A DNA stretch of 48,306 nt, taken from contig CAMWRR010000001.1 in NCBI GenBank assembly GCA_947176715.1, forward strand, positions 1 to 48,306. Reading direction: 5' to 3'. A program made the translations under genes and the position numbers. This document shows positions 16,507 to 25,211 of this stretch, piece by piece (the first letter of the stretch is position 1; each line of letters opens with the position of its first letter). The DNA is from an uncultured Rikenellaceae bacterium (GTDB lineage Bacteria; Bacteroidota; Bacteroidia; Bacteroidales; Rikenellaceae). The notes under the pieces are model-generated. The model made no database searches. It was given only the letters and a program-made list of their open reading frames with translations, and had not been told where the DNA came from.

Positions 16507-16514
16507 TATATTTG
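16507..16514 (+). promoter_or_regulatory. Promoter -7 box before O-methyltransferase gene
   Basis: TATATTTG fits TAnnTTTG, 18 bases before the ATG at 16533. The -33 region shows only TTTC (16478-16481), 25 bp away, so the upstream element is weak. Confidence 0.6.
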
Positions 16515-16532
16515 TTTCCCAATAAAAAAACG

Positions 16533-17180
16533 ATGCAATATAACGAAAAGGATATCGACCTTTATGTCCGGGCGCACTCCACGCCTGAGAGCGACGTGTT
16601 GCGGGAGCTAGACCGCCAGACCCATCTGCGTGCTGTTCAGCCCCGTATGCTCTCCGGTCACATACAGGGCAAGACCATAGAGATGATGGTGCGCATGTTG
16701 CGTCCGGAGCGGGTGCTCGAGATAGGGACGTTCACGGGGTACTCGGCCATAGCTATGGCGCAGGGGCTGACGGATGGCGCGTATGTCGATACCGTCGACC
16801 CCGACGACGAGCTCGAATATCTCTGCTCCTCGTTCGCAGAGCGCGCCGGCTTGGGCGACAGGATACGGATACATACCGGTAGCGCGCTCGAGGTGGTGCC
16901 GCGTCTGGGTACCTGTTACGATCTTGTGTATATGGACGGCGACAAACGCGAGTATCCCGAATATTACGATATGCTGATGGATGGGGGCCATGTGCACGGC
17001 GGGTCGTTCATTCTCGCCGACAATACCCTCTGGGACGGCAAGGTAGCCACGCCTCCCGAGAAACGCGACGACCACACCGAGGCTCTCCGTCGCTTCAACG
17101 ACACGGTCGTCTCCGACGGGCGCGTGGAGGTGGTGATGTTGCCGCTCAGGGACGGGCTTAGTATAATACGTGTGAAATGA
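16533..17180 (+). CDS. Class I SAM-dependent O-methyltransferase
   Basis: A 215-residue methyltransferase of the O-methyltransferase family 3 (catechol/caffeoyl-CoA type, YrrM-like). SAM binding is shown by VLEIGTFTGYSAIAMA (61-76), and the metal/substrate region by DLVYMDGDKREYPEYYD and ILADNTLWDGKV, where the aspartates and asparagine bind a divalent cation in relatives. The ATG at 16533 is preferred to a TTG at 16512 that lies inside the promoter. The stop overlaps the start of the MFS transporter gene (ATGA), so the two are coupled; the methyl acceptor might be something the transporter handles, but that is speculation. Confidence 0.88.
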   Translation: MQYNEKDIDLYVRAHSTPESDVLRELDRQTHLRAVQPRMLSGHIQGKTIEMMVRMLRPERVLEIGTFTGYSAIAMAQGLTDGAYVDTVDPDDELEYLCSSFAERAGLGDRIRIHTGSALEVVPRLGTCYDLVYMDGDKREYPEYYDMLMDGGHVHGGSFILADNTLWDGKVATPPEKRDDHTEALRRFNDTVVSDGRVEVVMLPLRDGLSIIRVK

Positions 17181-18487
17181 GTGACGATATGGAGAACGGG
17201 ACGGCCCCCGCAGACGATGCCGGGGAGCTGTCGTCAAAGACGGAGATGTTCGATGCCGGTGCGGCGGCGATAGTGTCGGGAGTACTTCCCGGCGAGGAGA
17301 AAGAGCCTGCGGCCGGCGTTGCGCGTCCGGTGTTGTGGAATCGCAATTTCATACAGTGCTGCATCTCCTACTTTCTGATGAACTTCGCTTTCTATCTGTT
17401 GATGCCCTCCATGCCGCTCTATCTGGTGGAACAGCTGGGCGTCGACGCTTCGCGCGTGGGCATGGTGCTTTCGAGTTACACCATAGGGTTGCTGTGCGTG
17501 CGTCCCCTTTCGGGATACATAGTCGACTGTTTCTCGCGCAAAAAGCTGTATCTGTTGTCGTTCGCCGCTTTCGCCGCCATGTTCGCAGGCTATCTTTTCG
17601 CCGCCGCTGTCTTCACGCTCATGCTGGTGCGTTTCGTGCAGGGGGGCTTCATGGGTCTCACCTCCGTGTCGGGCAATACCATAACGATAGATGTGATACC
17701 GTCTCCGAGGCGTGGCGAGGGGATGGGCTTTTACGGCCTCACCATCAATCTGGCGATGTCGCTCTCTCCGCTTATATCGGTGTGGATATACGACACTTAC
17801 GGGTTCGGTCCGTTGGTGTTGTCCGGTATGGCCACGGCCTGCGCCGGGGTATTGTCGGTGAGTCTCATACGCTATCCGGCACGGGCCAAGGTGCCGAGGC
17901 CCAAATTCTCGCTCGACCGCTTCGTGCTCGTCAAGGCGTTGCCCTCCGCACTGGCCTATATGTTGGTGGCCGTGCCATACGGCATGGTGGTGTCGTTCGT
18001 GGTGCTGTACGGCAGGGGGATAGGCGTGGCCGATGCCGGTTACTTCTTTATATTCATGGCCGTAGGGGTGGGTATGGCGCGTTTGGTGTCGGGACGGCTG
18101 GTCGACAGGGGCAAGATACACCACGTCTCCGTATGTGCCCTTACAATGCTGGCGGCCTCGTATGCCGTGTTCGGAACGGTACACGCCGCAGCGGCATTCT
18201 TCGCCTGTGCGTTCGTCATAGGGGTCGGGTTCGGCGTATCGGTGCCCGCTTTCCAGTGCCTGTTCGTCAACGTGGCTCCTCACCACATGCGCGGCACCGC
18301 CACATCCACATACCTCACGTCGTTCGATCTGGGGGTAGGGGCGGGGATGCTCGTCGCCGGGTTCATAGCCCAGAGATTCGACCTTGCCACGGCCTACCTG
18401 TCGTGTACGTTGTTCTGTCTGCTGTCGCTGGTGGTATACGTGCGTATGGTCATACCCTCGTACAGACGCAACAAGTTGGATGTTTAG
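17177..18487 (+). CDS. MFS transporter
   Basis: A 436-residue major facilitator with about twelve predicted membrane helices. A cytoplasmic, acidic, low-hydrophobicity N-terminal tail of about 50 residues precedes helix 1 (NFIQCCISYFLMNFAFYLL). The loop 2-3 signature is GYIVDCFSRKKLYLLS (G-x3-D-x2-SRKK), and the equivalent in the second half is SGRLVDRGKIHHVS. It resembles the drug/sugar efflux branch (YfcJ/YhhS-like), but the substrate is not predictable. Translation is coupled to the O-methyltransferase by a 4-base overlap. It converges on the AlkD-like gene, 23 bases away. Confidence 0.85.
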   Translation: MSDDMENGTAPADDAGELSSKTEMFDAGAAAIVSGVLPGEEKEPAAGVARPVLWNRNFIQCCISYFLMNFAFYLLMPSMPLYLVEQLGVDASRVGMVLSSYTIGLLCVRPLSGYIVDCFSRKKLYLLSFAAFAAMFAGYLFAAAVFTLMLVRFVQGGFMGLTSVSGNTITIDVIPSPRRGEGMGFYGLTINLAMSLSPLISVWIYDTYGFGPLVLSGMATACAGVLSVSLIRYPARAKVPRPKFSLDRFVLVKALPSALAYMLVAVPYGMVVSFVVLYGRGIGVADAGYFFIFMAVGVGMARLVSGRLVDRGKIHHVSVCALTMLAASYAVFGTVHAAAAFFACAFVIGVGFGVSVPAFQCLFVNVAPHHMRGTATSTYLTSFDLGVGAGMLVAGFIAQRFDLATAYLSCTLFCLLSLVVYVRMVIPSYRRNKLDV

Positions 18488-18510
18488 CCTTTGTCGGTCG
18501 GACAGATGCG

Positions 18511-19233
18511 TCAGCAGAAGTCGCCTTTGAGCCACCTTTTGCGTCGTGACGGCTCCATGCGCTCTATGGCGTATCGCAGTGCGGTGCGGGGCATACGGCG
18601 GTAGTGCTCCTCCAAAAAGCGTGTCATGGCCTCCTCGTCTTTTTTGCCCACCTCGCGCAACATCCACCCTATGGCTTTGTGTATCAGGTCGTGTCTGTGG
18701 CCCAAATGCCTCTCCGCGATGCGGAATATATCGTCGAAATCGCCTTTGCGTATGAATGTAAGGCATGTTACTATGGCTATCCTCTCACGCCACAGGTGGC
18801 CGCTCTCCGATAGTTCGTAGAGCACTTCCCGGTCTCTGTTCTCGAGCCACGGAGCCAGTATTTTTGGGGCGGTGAGGTCTACCAGATCCCAGTTGTTTAT
18901 GTGGTCGAGCGAGGCGAGGTATAGCTCTACGGCCGTCTGGCGGCGAGCCTCGTTGCGTCGGCTCTTCTGATAGATGCACACCATCATGAGCAATGCGGCG
19001 AGACGATGCTCGTGTACGGGCGAGGCCGCCAACGCCTTTATGCTCTCTGCGGAGAGCTTGTCGTGATACTCCGTCGCCACCTTGCGTACCGCCGGCACCG
19101 TGACGCCTATGAATATGTCTCCCTCGCCGTACTCTCCCGGTCCCGTCTTGAAAAAACGGCTCAGAATCTTTGCCTTGTCTGCGTCGGCAAACTCGCCGAG
19201 CCTCTCTATGACTGTCTCTTCGGTAGTTTCCAT
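18511..19233 (-). CDS. AlkD-like DNA alkylation repair protein
   Basis: A 240-residue all-helical HEAT-repeat protein of the AlkC/AlkD family, DNA glycosylases that release N3- and N7-alkylated purines without base flipping. HINNWDLVDLTAP contains W115 and D119, spaced like the catalytic Trp109 and Asp113 of Bacillus cereus AlkD, and W153 in SGHLWRERIAIV and RYAIERM near the C-terminus fit the DNA-facing surface. The ATG at 19233 is chosen; the open frame extends upstream without matching the family. A TATCTTTA box about 19266-19259 on the minus strand could be its -7 element. Length is typical. Confidence 0.88.
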   Translation of the reverse strand: METTEETVIERLGEFADADKAKILSRFFKTGPGEYGEGDIFIGVTVPAVRKVATEYHDKLSAESIKALAASPVHEHRLAALLMMVCIYQKSRRNEARRQTAVELYLASLDHINNWDLVDLTAPKILAPWLENRDREVLYELSESGHLWRERIAIVTCLTFIRKGDFDDIFRIAERHLGHRHDLIHKAIGWMLREVGKKDEEAMTRFLEEHYRRMPRTALRYAIERMEPSRRKRWLKGDFC

Positions 19234-19292
19234 GCGGCAGCTAAATTTTTTATGGCGATAAAGATAATTAAATATGTATAACGGTGTGCCGT

Positions 19293-19324
19293 CTTGTCTG
19301 TTTGCGATAAATCGCATATATTTG
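19293..19324 (+). promoter_or_regulatory. Promoter of the GH30-like lipoprotein gene
   Basis: TATATTTG (19317-19324) is an exact -7 box; CTTG at 19293-19296, 20 bp upstream, is an acceptable -33 box. The ATG at 19381 follows 56 bases later. Confidence 0.7.
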
Positions 19325-19380
19325 CAAAGGTCGCTCCGAAACGGTTAGGGGGCGGGTCGATACTATTTTATTCCGCTTCT

Positions 19381-20670
19381 ATGCGTCTGTTTTTGTTCAT
19401 ATTGTTGTCGGCATTGGTTGCAGGGTGCGACTCTCCGGAGGTGACGCACACATGGTCCACTCTCTACGGCGATAGCGGTCGTAAGGCTGCCGTCAGGGTA
19501 TCGGAGCGTTCGTCGGACCCCGATTGCGAGGTGGTGATGTCGGAATATTGCCAGCAGATAGACGGCTTCGGTTACACGCTCACCTCGCGCGAGGCCAATA
19601 TGTTGGCGCACATGCCCATAGAAGATCAGCATCGCCTCATATACGCCCTGCACGGTGAGGGCGGGGCCGGAGGCGAGATAATACAGCTCGCAGTCAAGGC
19701 GAGCGGCTACGAGCGGTACATGGAGGGCGACATAGACAGCAAGACCGCCGCCCGCTCCATCTATTCCTCCGTGGCCAACGACAGCCTCTCGTTCGTGCCC
19801 TATCTGCGCAACGTGCTCGACTTCACGGGCGACAAACTTATATGGACCATGCCTATGCGCCCCTCGTCGGATATGGTCGTATATCGCGGCGACAGGGAGT
19901 CGATGTCGCTGTATGCGGACTACCTCTATCTCTTTTTGCGCAACATGCTGGATGCCGGCGTGAGGGTCGATATGACGTCGCCGCAGAGCGATCTCGACCT
20001 CATGCGTCAGCCGCTTGTCGACGAACGGAGCGTGACGCGTTTCGTCAGCCGTTATCTCGGCCCCGCCATGAAGGATATAGACGTGCGCGTGTGTCTGGGC
20101 AGCGTGTCGTCGGTATCGTACGACATAGACGAGATTCTCTCCGACGACGATGCACGCAGATATATCTCGTCCGTCTCGTTCTGCGACACGGTAAATTGCC
20201 GTTGGATAGCCGACAAGTGTTACGGTTACGGCATAGGCAAGATAATAGCGGTGCAGGACCGTACCGCCGAGAAGGGTTCATTCAAGACATGGGACCGCAT
20301 TCGCAGGATGATACGCGACGGAGCTACCGGATATGTCTTCTCCGGACTGTGCGACACTACCGATATCCCCTCTACGTTGGTGGTTATAGACCCCGACGGC
20401 CGTGTCGACTATAACAGCGACTATTTCCTTTTCAGACAGCTCAGCCGCAACGTCACCTCCGGAGCCCTCAGGATAAGGACGCGGGGCCGTTTCTCGGACC
20501 TGCTGGCGTTCATGAACAGAGACAATAGCGTGGTGATAGTGGCCGTGAATCGCTCCAAGAGTCCCAAACCCTTGGTAGTCAATGTCAACGACTACTCGCT
20601 GAGGCCCACATTGCCGGCCGAGTCGGTAAGCACGTTCGTGATAAAGGGCGATAACGGATTCATTAAATGA
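19381..20670 (+). CDS. GH30-like lipoprotein, probable catalytically dead glycosidase
   Basis: A 429-residue lipoprotein: signal peptide with lipobox LVAGC, lipidated C16. QQIDGFGYTLT (58-68) is the GH30 (glucosylceramidase clan) opening, DKLIWTMPMRPSSDM (151-165) matches the 'SPWSPPxWMK' strand, YADYLYLFLRNM and FVSRYLGPAM match the helices around the acid/base site, and the C-terminal part (from about 350) reads as the GH30 beta-sandwich (LLAFMNRDNSVVIVAVN, PAESVSTFVIK). Where active enzymes have the acid/base Glu (xxNEP) there is SPQSDL (200-205), and where the nucleophile Glu lies there is AVQDR (290-294). Both catalytic acids therefore seem replaced, suggesting a binding or structural role at the cell surface. 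The start at 19381 rather than 19294 puts the lipoprotein signal at the N-terminus and leaves the promoter untranslated. Confidence 0.72.
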   Translation: MRLFLFILLSALVAGCDSPEVTHTWSTLYGDSGRKAAVRVSERSSDPDCEVVMSEYCQQIDGFGYTLTSREANMLAHMPIEDQHRLIYALHGEGGAGGEIIQLAVKASGYERYMEGDIDSKTAARSIYSSVANDSLSFVPYLRNVLDFTGDKLIWTMPMRPSSDMVVYRGDRESMSLYADYLYLFLRNMLDAGVRVDMTSPQSDLDLMRQPLVDERSVTRFVSRYLGPAMKDIDVRVCLGSVSSVSYDIDEILSDDDARRYISSVSFCDTVNCRWIADKCYGYGIGKIIAVQDRTAEKGSFKTWDRIRRMIRDGATGYVFSGLCDTTDIPSTLVVIDPDGRVDYNSDYFLFRQLSRNVTSGALRIRTRGRFSDLLAFMNRDNSVVIVAVNRSKSPKPLVVNVNDYSLRPTLPAESVSTFVIKGDNGFIK

Positions 20671-20710
20671 CGCAATCGGATAGCGCCGGCCCGTTGGAAA
20701 ATCGGTATTA

Positions 20711-20747
20711 AAAAAATCCTGAACGAAATGTCGCTCAGGATTTTTTT
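20711..20747. terminator. Bidirectional terminator between GH30-like gene and tRNA-Arg
   Basis: TCCTGA (20717-20722) and TCAGGA (20735-20740) form a stem with A6 on the left and T7 on the right, so it can stop transcription from both converging units. Confidence 0.85.
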
Positions 20748-20748
20748 G

Positions 20749-20822
20749 TGACACCGACAGGACTCAAACCTGTAACCTTCTGATCCGTAGTCAGATGCTC
20801 TATTCAATTAAGCTACGGTGCC
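20749..20822 (-). tRNA. tRNA-Arg (anticodon ACG)
   Basis: A 74-nt tRNA. The acceptor stem GGCACCG pairs with CGGTGTC (one G.U), the anticodon arm is TCTGA-CTACGGA-TCAGA with anticodon ACG, and the T arm has GGTTTGAGTCC-type loop bases. The discriminator is A73 and no CCA is encoded, so the Cca enzyme encoded at 30414-31823 is required. A34 would need deamination to inosine by TadA to read CGU, CGC and CGA. Confidence 0.96.
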
Positions 20823-20841
20823 TTTGTTTCGATTACGGGTG

Positions 20842-20873
20842 CAAAGATAAGGGTAAATTTTTTCCCGTGCAAA
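20842..20873 (-). promoter_or_regulatory. tRNA-Arg promoter
   Basis: On the minus strand TTTG (20873-20870) and TATCTTTG (20849-20842) are 20 bp apart, with the tRNA 5' end 20 bases downstream. Confidence 0.85.
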
Positions 20874-21018
20874 TATTTTCGATAAATTTTTAACCATAAT
20901 CTCTCGCGCCTCTCTTGCCGTTTGCGGGAGGTCTTGTTTAAAGAGTCTCTTTTTCCGTGTCTTAGCCGAATATGGGCTTGTGTGCGGCACGAAAATCAGA
21001 AAAACCGCAATAATATTC

Positions 21019-22140
21019 TCATTCGGCATCCGACTCCTCATCGGTAGCCGGTTGCGTGTCGCTTGCGGCGGTCGGTCCCGGAATGGGGAAGCGGAACAGA
21101 TAGTCGGGATATTTTATGGAGGAGGCGTATATCTCGCCGTATTTCTCGCTTACGGTGAAGCATGTAAGGGGGCGGTCGCAACGGATTATCCTGATAAGGT
21201 CGCCCTCCCAGTCGAAGATGTGTATCTCCGAGTTTTTCTTGCCTATGTCGGACATGTATCGTCCCCGTTTTTCGTTGAGGCACAGGGCGTATATGTAGTC
21301 GTTGTCGGCGTAACAGTCGGTGTAGTAGACATATTTCCCCCACTCGTTGGAGAACGACATGGTCTCGTAGTTGAGGAACGGGGGTATGTCCACGGCTACG
21401 CTTCTTATGGGGTTGCCGTCGAAATCTACTATCTTCATCTGCTTCTGCAGGTGATAGAAGATAGCCAGCCGTCGTAGGCTGTCGTTTGCGACGAATACCT
21501 TGACACCGGCCTCCAGCCCTTTCGCACGCATCGACGGCGGAAATTCGCCCACACGTGTTATGTGTCCGCTGTTGTTGTCGACGATTAGCGCCTCGCTGTC
21601 GTCGAACGGCGAGCGGACGTCGCTTTTGAACAGCTCAGGTTCGGGCACTATGGCGTAGAGGGAGTCGTTGAGTTGCGTGAAGCCTATGAGGTCTTTGGTG
21701 GGGCCTTCTATGCGTTTGGTCTCCGATATTTCTAGCTCGTCGAAGTGTATCAGTATCTCCTTGAGCGAGCCGTTGTCGAATATCTCGAACCCCTCGTCGC
21801 CGATCCTTACGCTCTCGGCATAGGGCGATACGTGGAGCCCCTCGAGGTTTTGACGTTTGCCGAGAGTGTTGATGAAACGGAGGTTGGGCAGGGTGTATAT
21901 GTTGTAGAACGACTCTCCGTTGTCGTTGAGCAATACCAATACGTCCTTGGAGATGAACAGCCTCAAGGGTATCAATACCTTTTGCGGCTCCTTTATCGTC
22001 TCCGCCTTTATCTGTACGGTGCCCTCGAGAGGTTTCGTCACATGGTAGAAACCTCCGTCGTAGTCGCCCACGACGGTGCCAGAGCACGATGCCGAAAGGG
22101 CTGCCGATATTGCTACGATGGCTTTACGGATGGCTTTCAT
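21019..22140 (-). CDS. BF3164-like lipoprotein (TolB-like beta-propeller)
   Basis: A 373-residue lipoprotein with a short signal peptide and lipobox LSASC (C19). The body is a run of beta-strand-rich repeats (ITRVGEFPP, MKIVDFDGNPIRSVAVD, IHIFDWEGDLIRIIRCDRPLTCFTVSEKYGEIYA) typical of six-bladed propellers, and matches the BF3164-like/TolB_like lipoproteins of Bacteroidales. The C-terminal 20 residues are acidic and low-complexity. Function is unknown; such proteins sit in the periplasm or on the outer membrane. The ATG at 22140 is chosen because it places the signal peptide first. TATTTTTG on the minus strand (22162-22155) is the likely -7 box. It is divergent from the AddB-like gene. Confidence 0.75.
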   Translation of the reverse strand: MKAIRKAIVAISAALSASCSGTVVGDYDGGFYHVTKPLEGTVQIKAETIKEPQKVLIPLRLFISKDVLVLLNDNGESFYNIYTLPNLRFINTLGKRQNLEGLHVSPYAESVRIGDEGFEIFDNGSLKEILIHFDELEISETKRIEGPTKDLIGFTQLNDSLYAIVPEPELFKSDVRSPFDDSEALIVDNNSGHITRVGEFPPSMRAKGLEAGVKVFVANDSLRRLAIFYHLQKQMKIVDFDGNPIRSVAVDIPPFLNYETMSFSNEWGKYVYYTDCYADNDYIYALCLNEKRGRYMSDIGKKNSEIHIFDWEGDLIRIIRCDRPLTCFTVSEKYGEIYASSIKYPDYLFRFPIPGPTAASDTQPATDEESDAE

Positions 22141-22154
22141 TGTATTTTTTGTTT

Positions 22155-22162
22155 CAAAAATA
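22155..22162 (-). promoter_or_regulatory. Possible -7 box of BF3164-like gene
   Basis: TATTTTTG on the minus strand fits TAnnTTTG, 15 bases before the ATG, which would give a very short leader. No TTTG partner is seen at the right distance. Confidence 0.4.
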
Positions 22163-22301
22163 TGCAAAAAATATTACCTTTACTAATCGTCTCGCCGATA
22201 TGTGTGGCGGCGGGTCGTCGGTAACGCGCCCGCAGACGGACGCACAGGCGGGCGTATCATGGTTTTGCACACGGCGAGGCATCTGATATAAGGTCATATA
22301 T

Positions 22302-25178
22302 ATGGAAAGTTTTATAAGTGAAGTGGTGGCCGACCTTTACCGGCGTTACGGCACCGGCATCTCCGATGTGCGGGTGGTGCTGCCCGGCAAGCGCTCGCGC
22401 CTGTTCTTCGACCGTCAGATAGCCTCGCTCGTAAAGGATGGTCCCGTATGGCAGCCTCTCTATATGTCGATGGACGACATAACGGAAGCCGTAACCGGAT
22501 TGGAGTGTCCGTCGAGGTTGCGGCTTATTACGGAGCTTTTCGTCGTTTACAGCCGTTACCACAAGGAGCCGTTCGATAAATTCTACTTCTGGGGCGATAT
22601 GTTGCTCTCCGATTTCGACGCCGTAGACAACTATATGGTCGATGCCTCGCGTCTGTTTGTCAATGTCACCGATATCAAGGAGATAGAGGCGCGCATCGAT
22701 TATCTGTCGGAGGAGGAGCGGCTTATGGTGGGGCGTTTCTGGCGGTCGGTCATCTCCGGCGCCTCGGAGCAGAAGAGCGCCTTTCTGGAGATGTGGCGCA
22801 CGCTCTACGATATATATGTCCTGTTCAAGGCGCGGTTGCGGGAGGCGGGCATAGGCTATCGCGGCATGATATACCGCGATGCCGCCGAACATCTCAAGGG
22901 GGGCGGTGCGCTTCCGGAGGAGCTCGCCTCGTCGCGGTGGGCCGTAGTGGGGTTCAACGCGCTGTCGGAGGCCGAACGTACGGTGCTCGACACCTTGCGC
23001 CGCGAAGCCTCTGAGGCCCTGTTCTACTGGGATGCCGACAACTACTATCTCGGCGAGGGGCGTCAGGAGGCGGGGGTGTTCATACGTAGCAACATATCGT
23101 CGTTGGGCGACGATTCGTCCGGTTTCGGGCGCGATAACTTCTCGCGGTCCAAAACTATAAACATAGTCAGCTCCCCCTCCGATGCCCTGCAATGCCGGTA
23201 TGTCGGCGCCTTTCTGGAGGAGTGCGTAGCCGATGCCGCGGCCCGTGGGGGTAAGCCGGGCGTGGAGACGGTGGTGGTGCTCACCGACGAGTCGCTTCTG
23301 CTTCCGGTGCTCTATTCGGTGCCGGAGAGTGTGGGCACGCTCAACGTCACGGGCGGCTACCCCCTCGCCGGAACGGCCGTGCACGCCTTGTGCGAGAGGC
23401 TGATAAGCCTACGTGCCAACATGAAGCGGGAGGGCGAAAAGGTGCTCTTCTATCACAAGGATGTCCTCTCGCTCCTTACGCATCCGTATGTCTCCGGCCG
23501 GTTTGACGATGAGGCGCGCGGAGCCGTGGAGCGTCTTGCGGAGGATATAGTCTCCGGCTCTATGGCGTATGTCCCCTCGGAGCTTCCGACCTCCTGTGGC
23601 GATGGGGCGTTGTCGTCGGTGTTCTCGCCCGATTCGGTCTGCGCCGGTATTACGGCCTATCTATCGTCGGTGTTGGAGGCGGTGGCGGGCGTTGCGGACG
23701 ACCCTATCGGCAAGGAGACCGTTTTCCGTGCCCTGGAGGCCGTGTATCAGGTGGAGGAGAGCATAGGGCAGTGCCGCGAGCTTTACGGCGATAGGGTAGA
23801 GGTGGGCGAGGCGGTGGAGCTGTCGTTGCTTCGCCGCCATCTGTCGTCCGTGAAGATAAGTTTCGAGGGCGAGCCGTTGGTGGGGGTTCAGGTGATGGGT
23901 ATCCTCGAGACCCGTAATCTCGACTTCGAGAATGTCCTGATACTGTCCGTAGGCGAGGACGGCTTCCCCGGAGGGCTGTCGGACAGGTCGTATATCCCCG
24001 CTTCGTTGCGCACCGGTTACGGTATGCCCTCGTCGGGCTATAAGGAGGCCATGTATTCCTACTATTTCTATCGTCTGTTGCAGCGTGCGCGACGGGTGGA
24101 TATAGTCTACAACTCCTCCTCCGACGGCATGAGCACCGGGGAGCCGAGCCGTTTCATCCGTCAGTTGGAGATAGAGTCGCCGCACGCCTCCTCCATAAAC
24201 CGCGTAGGCATATCGTTCAACGTGGGCTCCCGCAGTACGAGAGGCGGCGTCAAGCCGAAAGACGAGCGGACAGTGCGCGCGCTCGACGAGTTCGTCTCGG
24301 GGCGCCGCTCCTTCTCGCCATCTTCGCTATATCGTTACATAAAGTGTCCGTACAGCTTCTATCTGCGTTACGTAGAGGGGGTCAAGGCCGTGGACGAGGT
24401 GGACGAACAGATGGAGGACAATGTGCTCGGAACGGTCATGCACGGCGCTCTGCAGGCCATATACTCCGATGCCCTATCCTCGCCCGATTTCGTCGCGGCC
24501 CTGCGCTCTGCGGCGGATGGGGGGATAGCCCGCTATGCCGACGATGCGCTCGGCGAGGTATATAAGGGTAGTGTCGCCGCCCTCTCGGAGACGGTGCGCA
24601 TGAGGATGCGTTTCGTGGAGGGGTATGTAAAGGCGATACTCGATTACGATTTGCGCGTGTTGGAGCGCGACCCCGAGGCCTTTCGTCCCGCAGGCTTCGA
24701 GTGCGATGCGGCCATGAGCCTCCGCCTCGATGACGGTCGCCGCGTGTCGATAACGGGCAAGATAGACCGTGTCGACAGGTTGTGCGACGGCAGGGTGAGG
24801 ATAATAGATTACAAGAGCGGCAAGAAGAACGAGGAGCGCGTAGCCGATGTGGCGGCACTGTTCGAGCGACCGGCCAAGAGGTATCTTCTGCCGCCTTTCC
24901 AGTCGATGTTATATTCGGTGATGCTGCACGAGACATCGGCGGAGAGGGTGACACCCGCATTGTATTACGCCCGTAGCATGAACGACCCATCCTACCGGGC
25001 CGATGTGACCATAGGCGGCCGGACGGTATGCGACATATCCGGATATTGCGACGAATATGTCGCTGAGCTAAAGGCATTGGTGGGCGAGATTCTCGACCCT
25101 GCGGTGCCCTTCTCGCGCTTCGACGACGAGGAGAGCAATGCCTGCAAGAATTGCGATTTCAGAAGGCTGTGTTACTGA
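22302..25178 (+). CDS. AddB-like PD-(D/E)XK nuclease with Fe-S cluster
   Basis: A 958-residue protein of the AddB/RexB class, the second subunit of the AddAB helicase-nuclease that resects double-strand breaks for RecA loading. The N-terminal two thirds are an SF1-helicase-like fold with degenerate motifs (VVLPGKRSR near residues 25-33 in place of a Walker A). The C-terminal nuclease has SPSSLYRYIKCPYSFYLRY, HGALQAIY, ITGKIDRVD and IIDYKSGKK (D836-x-K838). C682 with C948, C951 and C957 match the four cysteines that staple the nuclease with a [4Fe-4S] cluster in AddB and Dna2. AddA is not adjacent in this window. It converges on sbcC, 33 bases away. A weak TACCTTTA box lies at 22175-22182. Confidence 0.82.
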   Translation: MESFISEVVADLYRRYGTGISDVRVVLPGKRSRLFFDRQIASLVKDGPVWQPLYMSMDDITEAVTGLECPSRLRLITELFVVYSRYHKEPFDKFYFWGDMLLSDFDAVDNYMVDASRLFVNVTDIKEIEARIDYLSEEERLMVGRFWRSVISGASEQKSAFLEMWRTLYDIYVLFKARLREAGIGYRGMIYRDAAEHLKGGGALPEELASSRWAVVGFNALSEAERTVLDTLRREASEALFYWDADNYYLGEGRQEAGVFIRSNISSLGDDSSGFGRDNFSRSKTINIVSSPSDALQCRYVGAFLEECVADAAARGGKPGVETVVVLTDESLLLPVLYSVPESVGTLNVTGGYPLAGTAVHALCERLISLRANMKREGEKVLFYHKDVLSLLTHPYVSGRFDDEARGAVERLAEDIVSGSMAYVPSELPTSCGDGALSSVFSPDSVCAGITAYLSSVLEAVAGVADDPIGKETVFRALEAVYQVEESIGQCRELYGDRVEVGEAVELSLLRRHLSSVKISFEGEPLVGVQVMGILETRNLDFENVLILSVGEDGFPGGLSDRSYIPASLRTGYGMPSSGYKEAMYSYYFYRLLQRARRVDIVYNSSSDGMSTGEPSRFIRQLEIESPHASSINRVGISFNVGSRSTRGGVKPKDERTVRALDEFVSGRRSFSPSSLYRYIKCPYSFYLRYVEGVKAVDEVDEQMEDNVLGTVMHGALQAIYSDALSSPDFVAALRSAADGGIARYADDALGEVYKGSVAALSETVRMRMRFVEGYVKAILDYDLRVLERDPEAFRPAGFECDAAMSLRLDDGRRVSITGKIDRVDRLCDGRVRIIDYKSGKKNEERVADVAALFERPAKRYLLPPFQSMLYSVMLHETSAERVTPALYYARSMNDPSYRADVTIGGRTVCDISGYCDEYVAELKALVGEILDPAVPFSRFDDEESNACKNCDFRRLCY

Positions 25179-25211
25179 TGTACGGCCCGCTTCGCTCAGG
25201 CCGGGCAGGCG

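Noticed and set aside
17234..18766. 510-codon open frame on the minus strand
   Set aside because: It is antisense to the MFS transporter and is His/Arg/Gly-rich, the typical reflection of a GC-rich coding strand.
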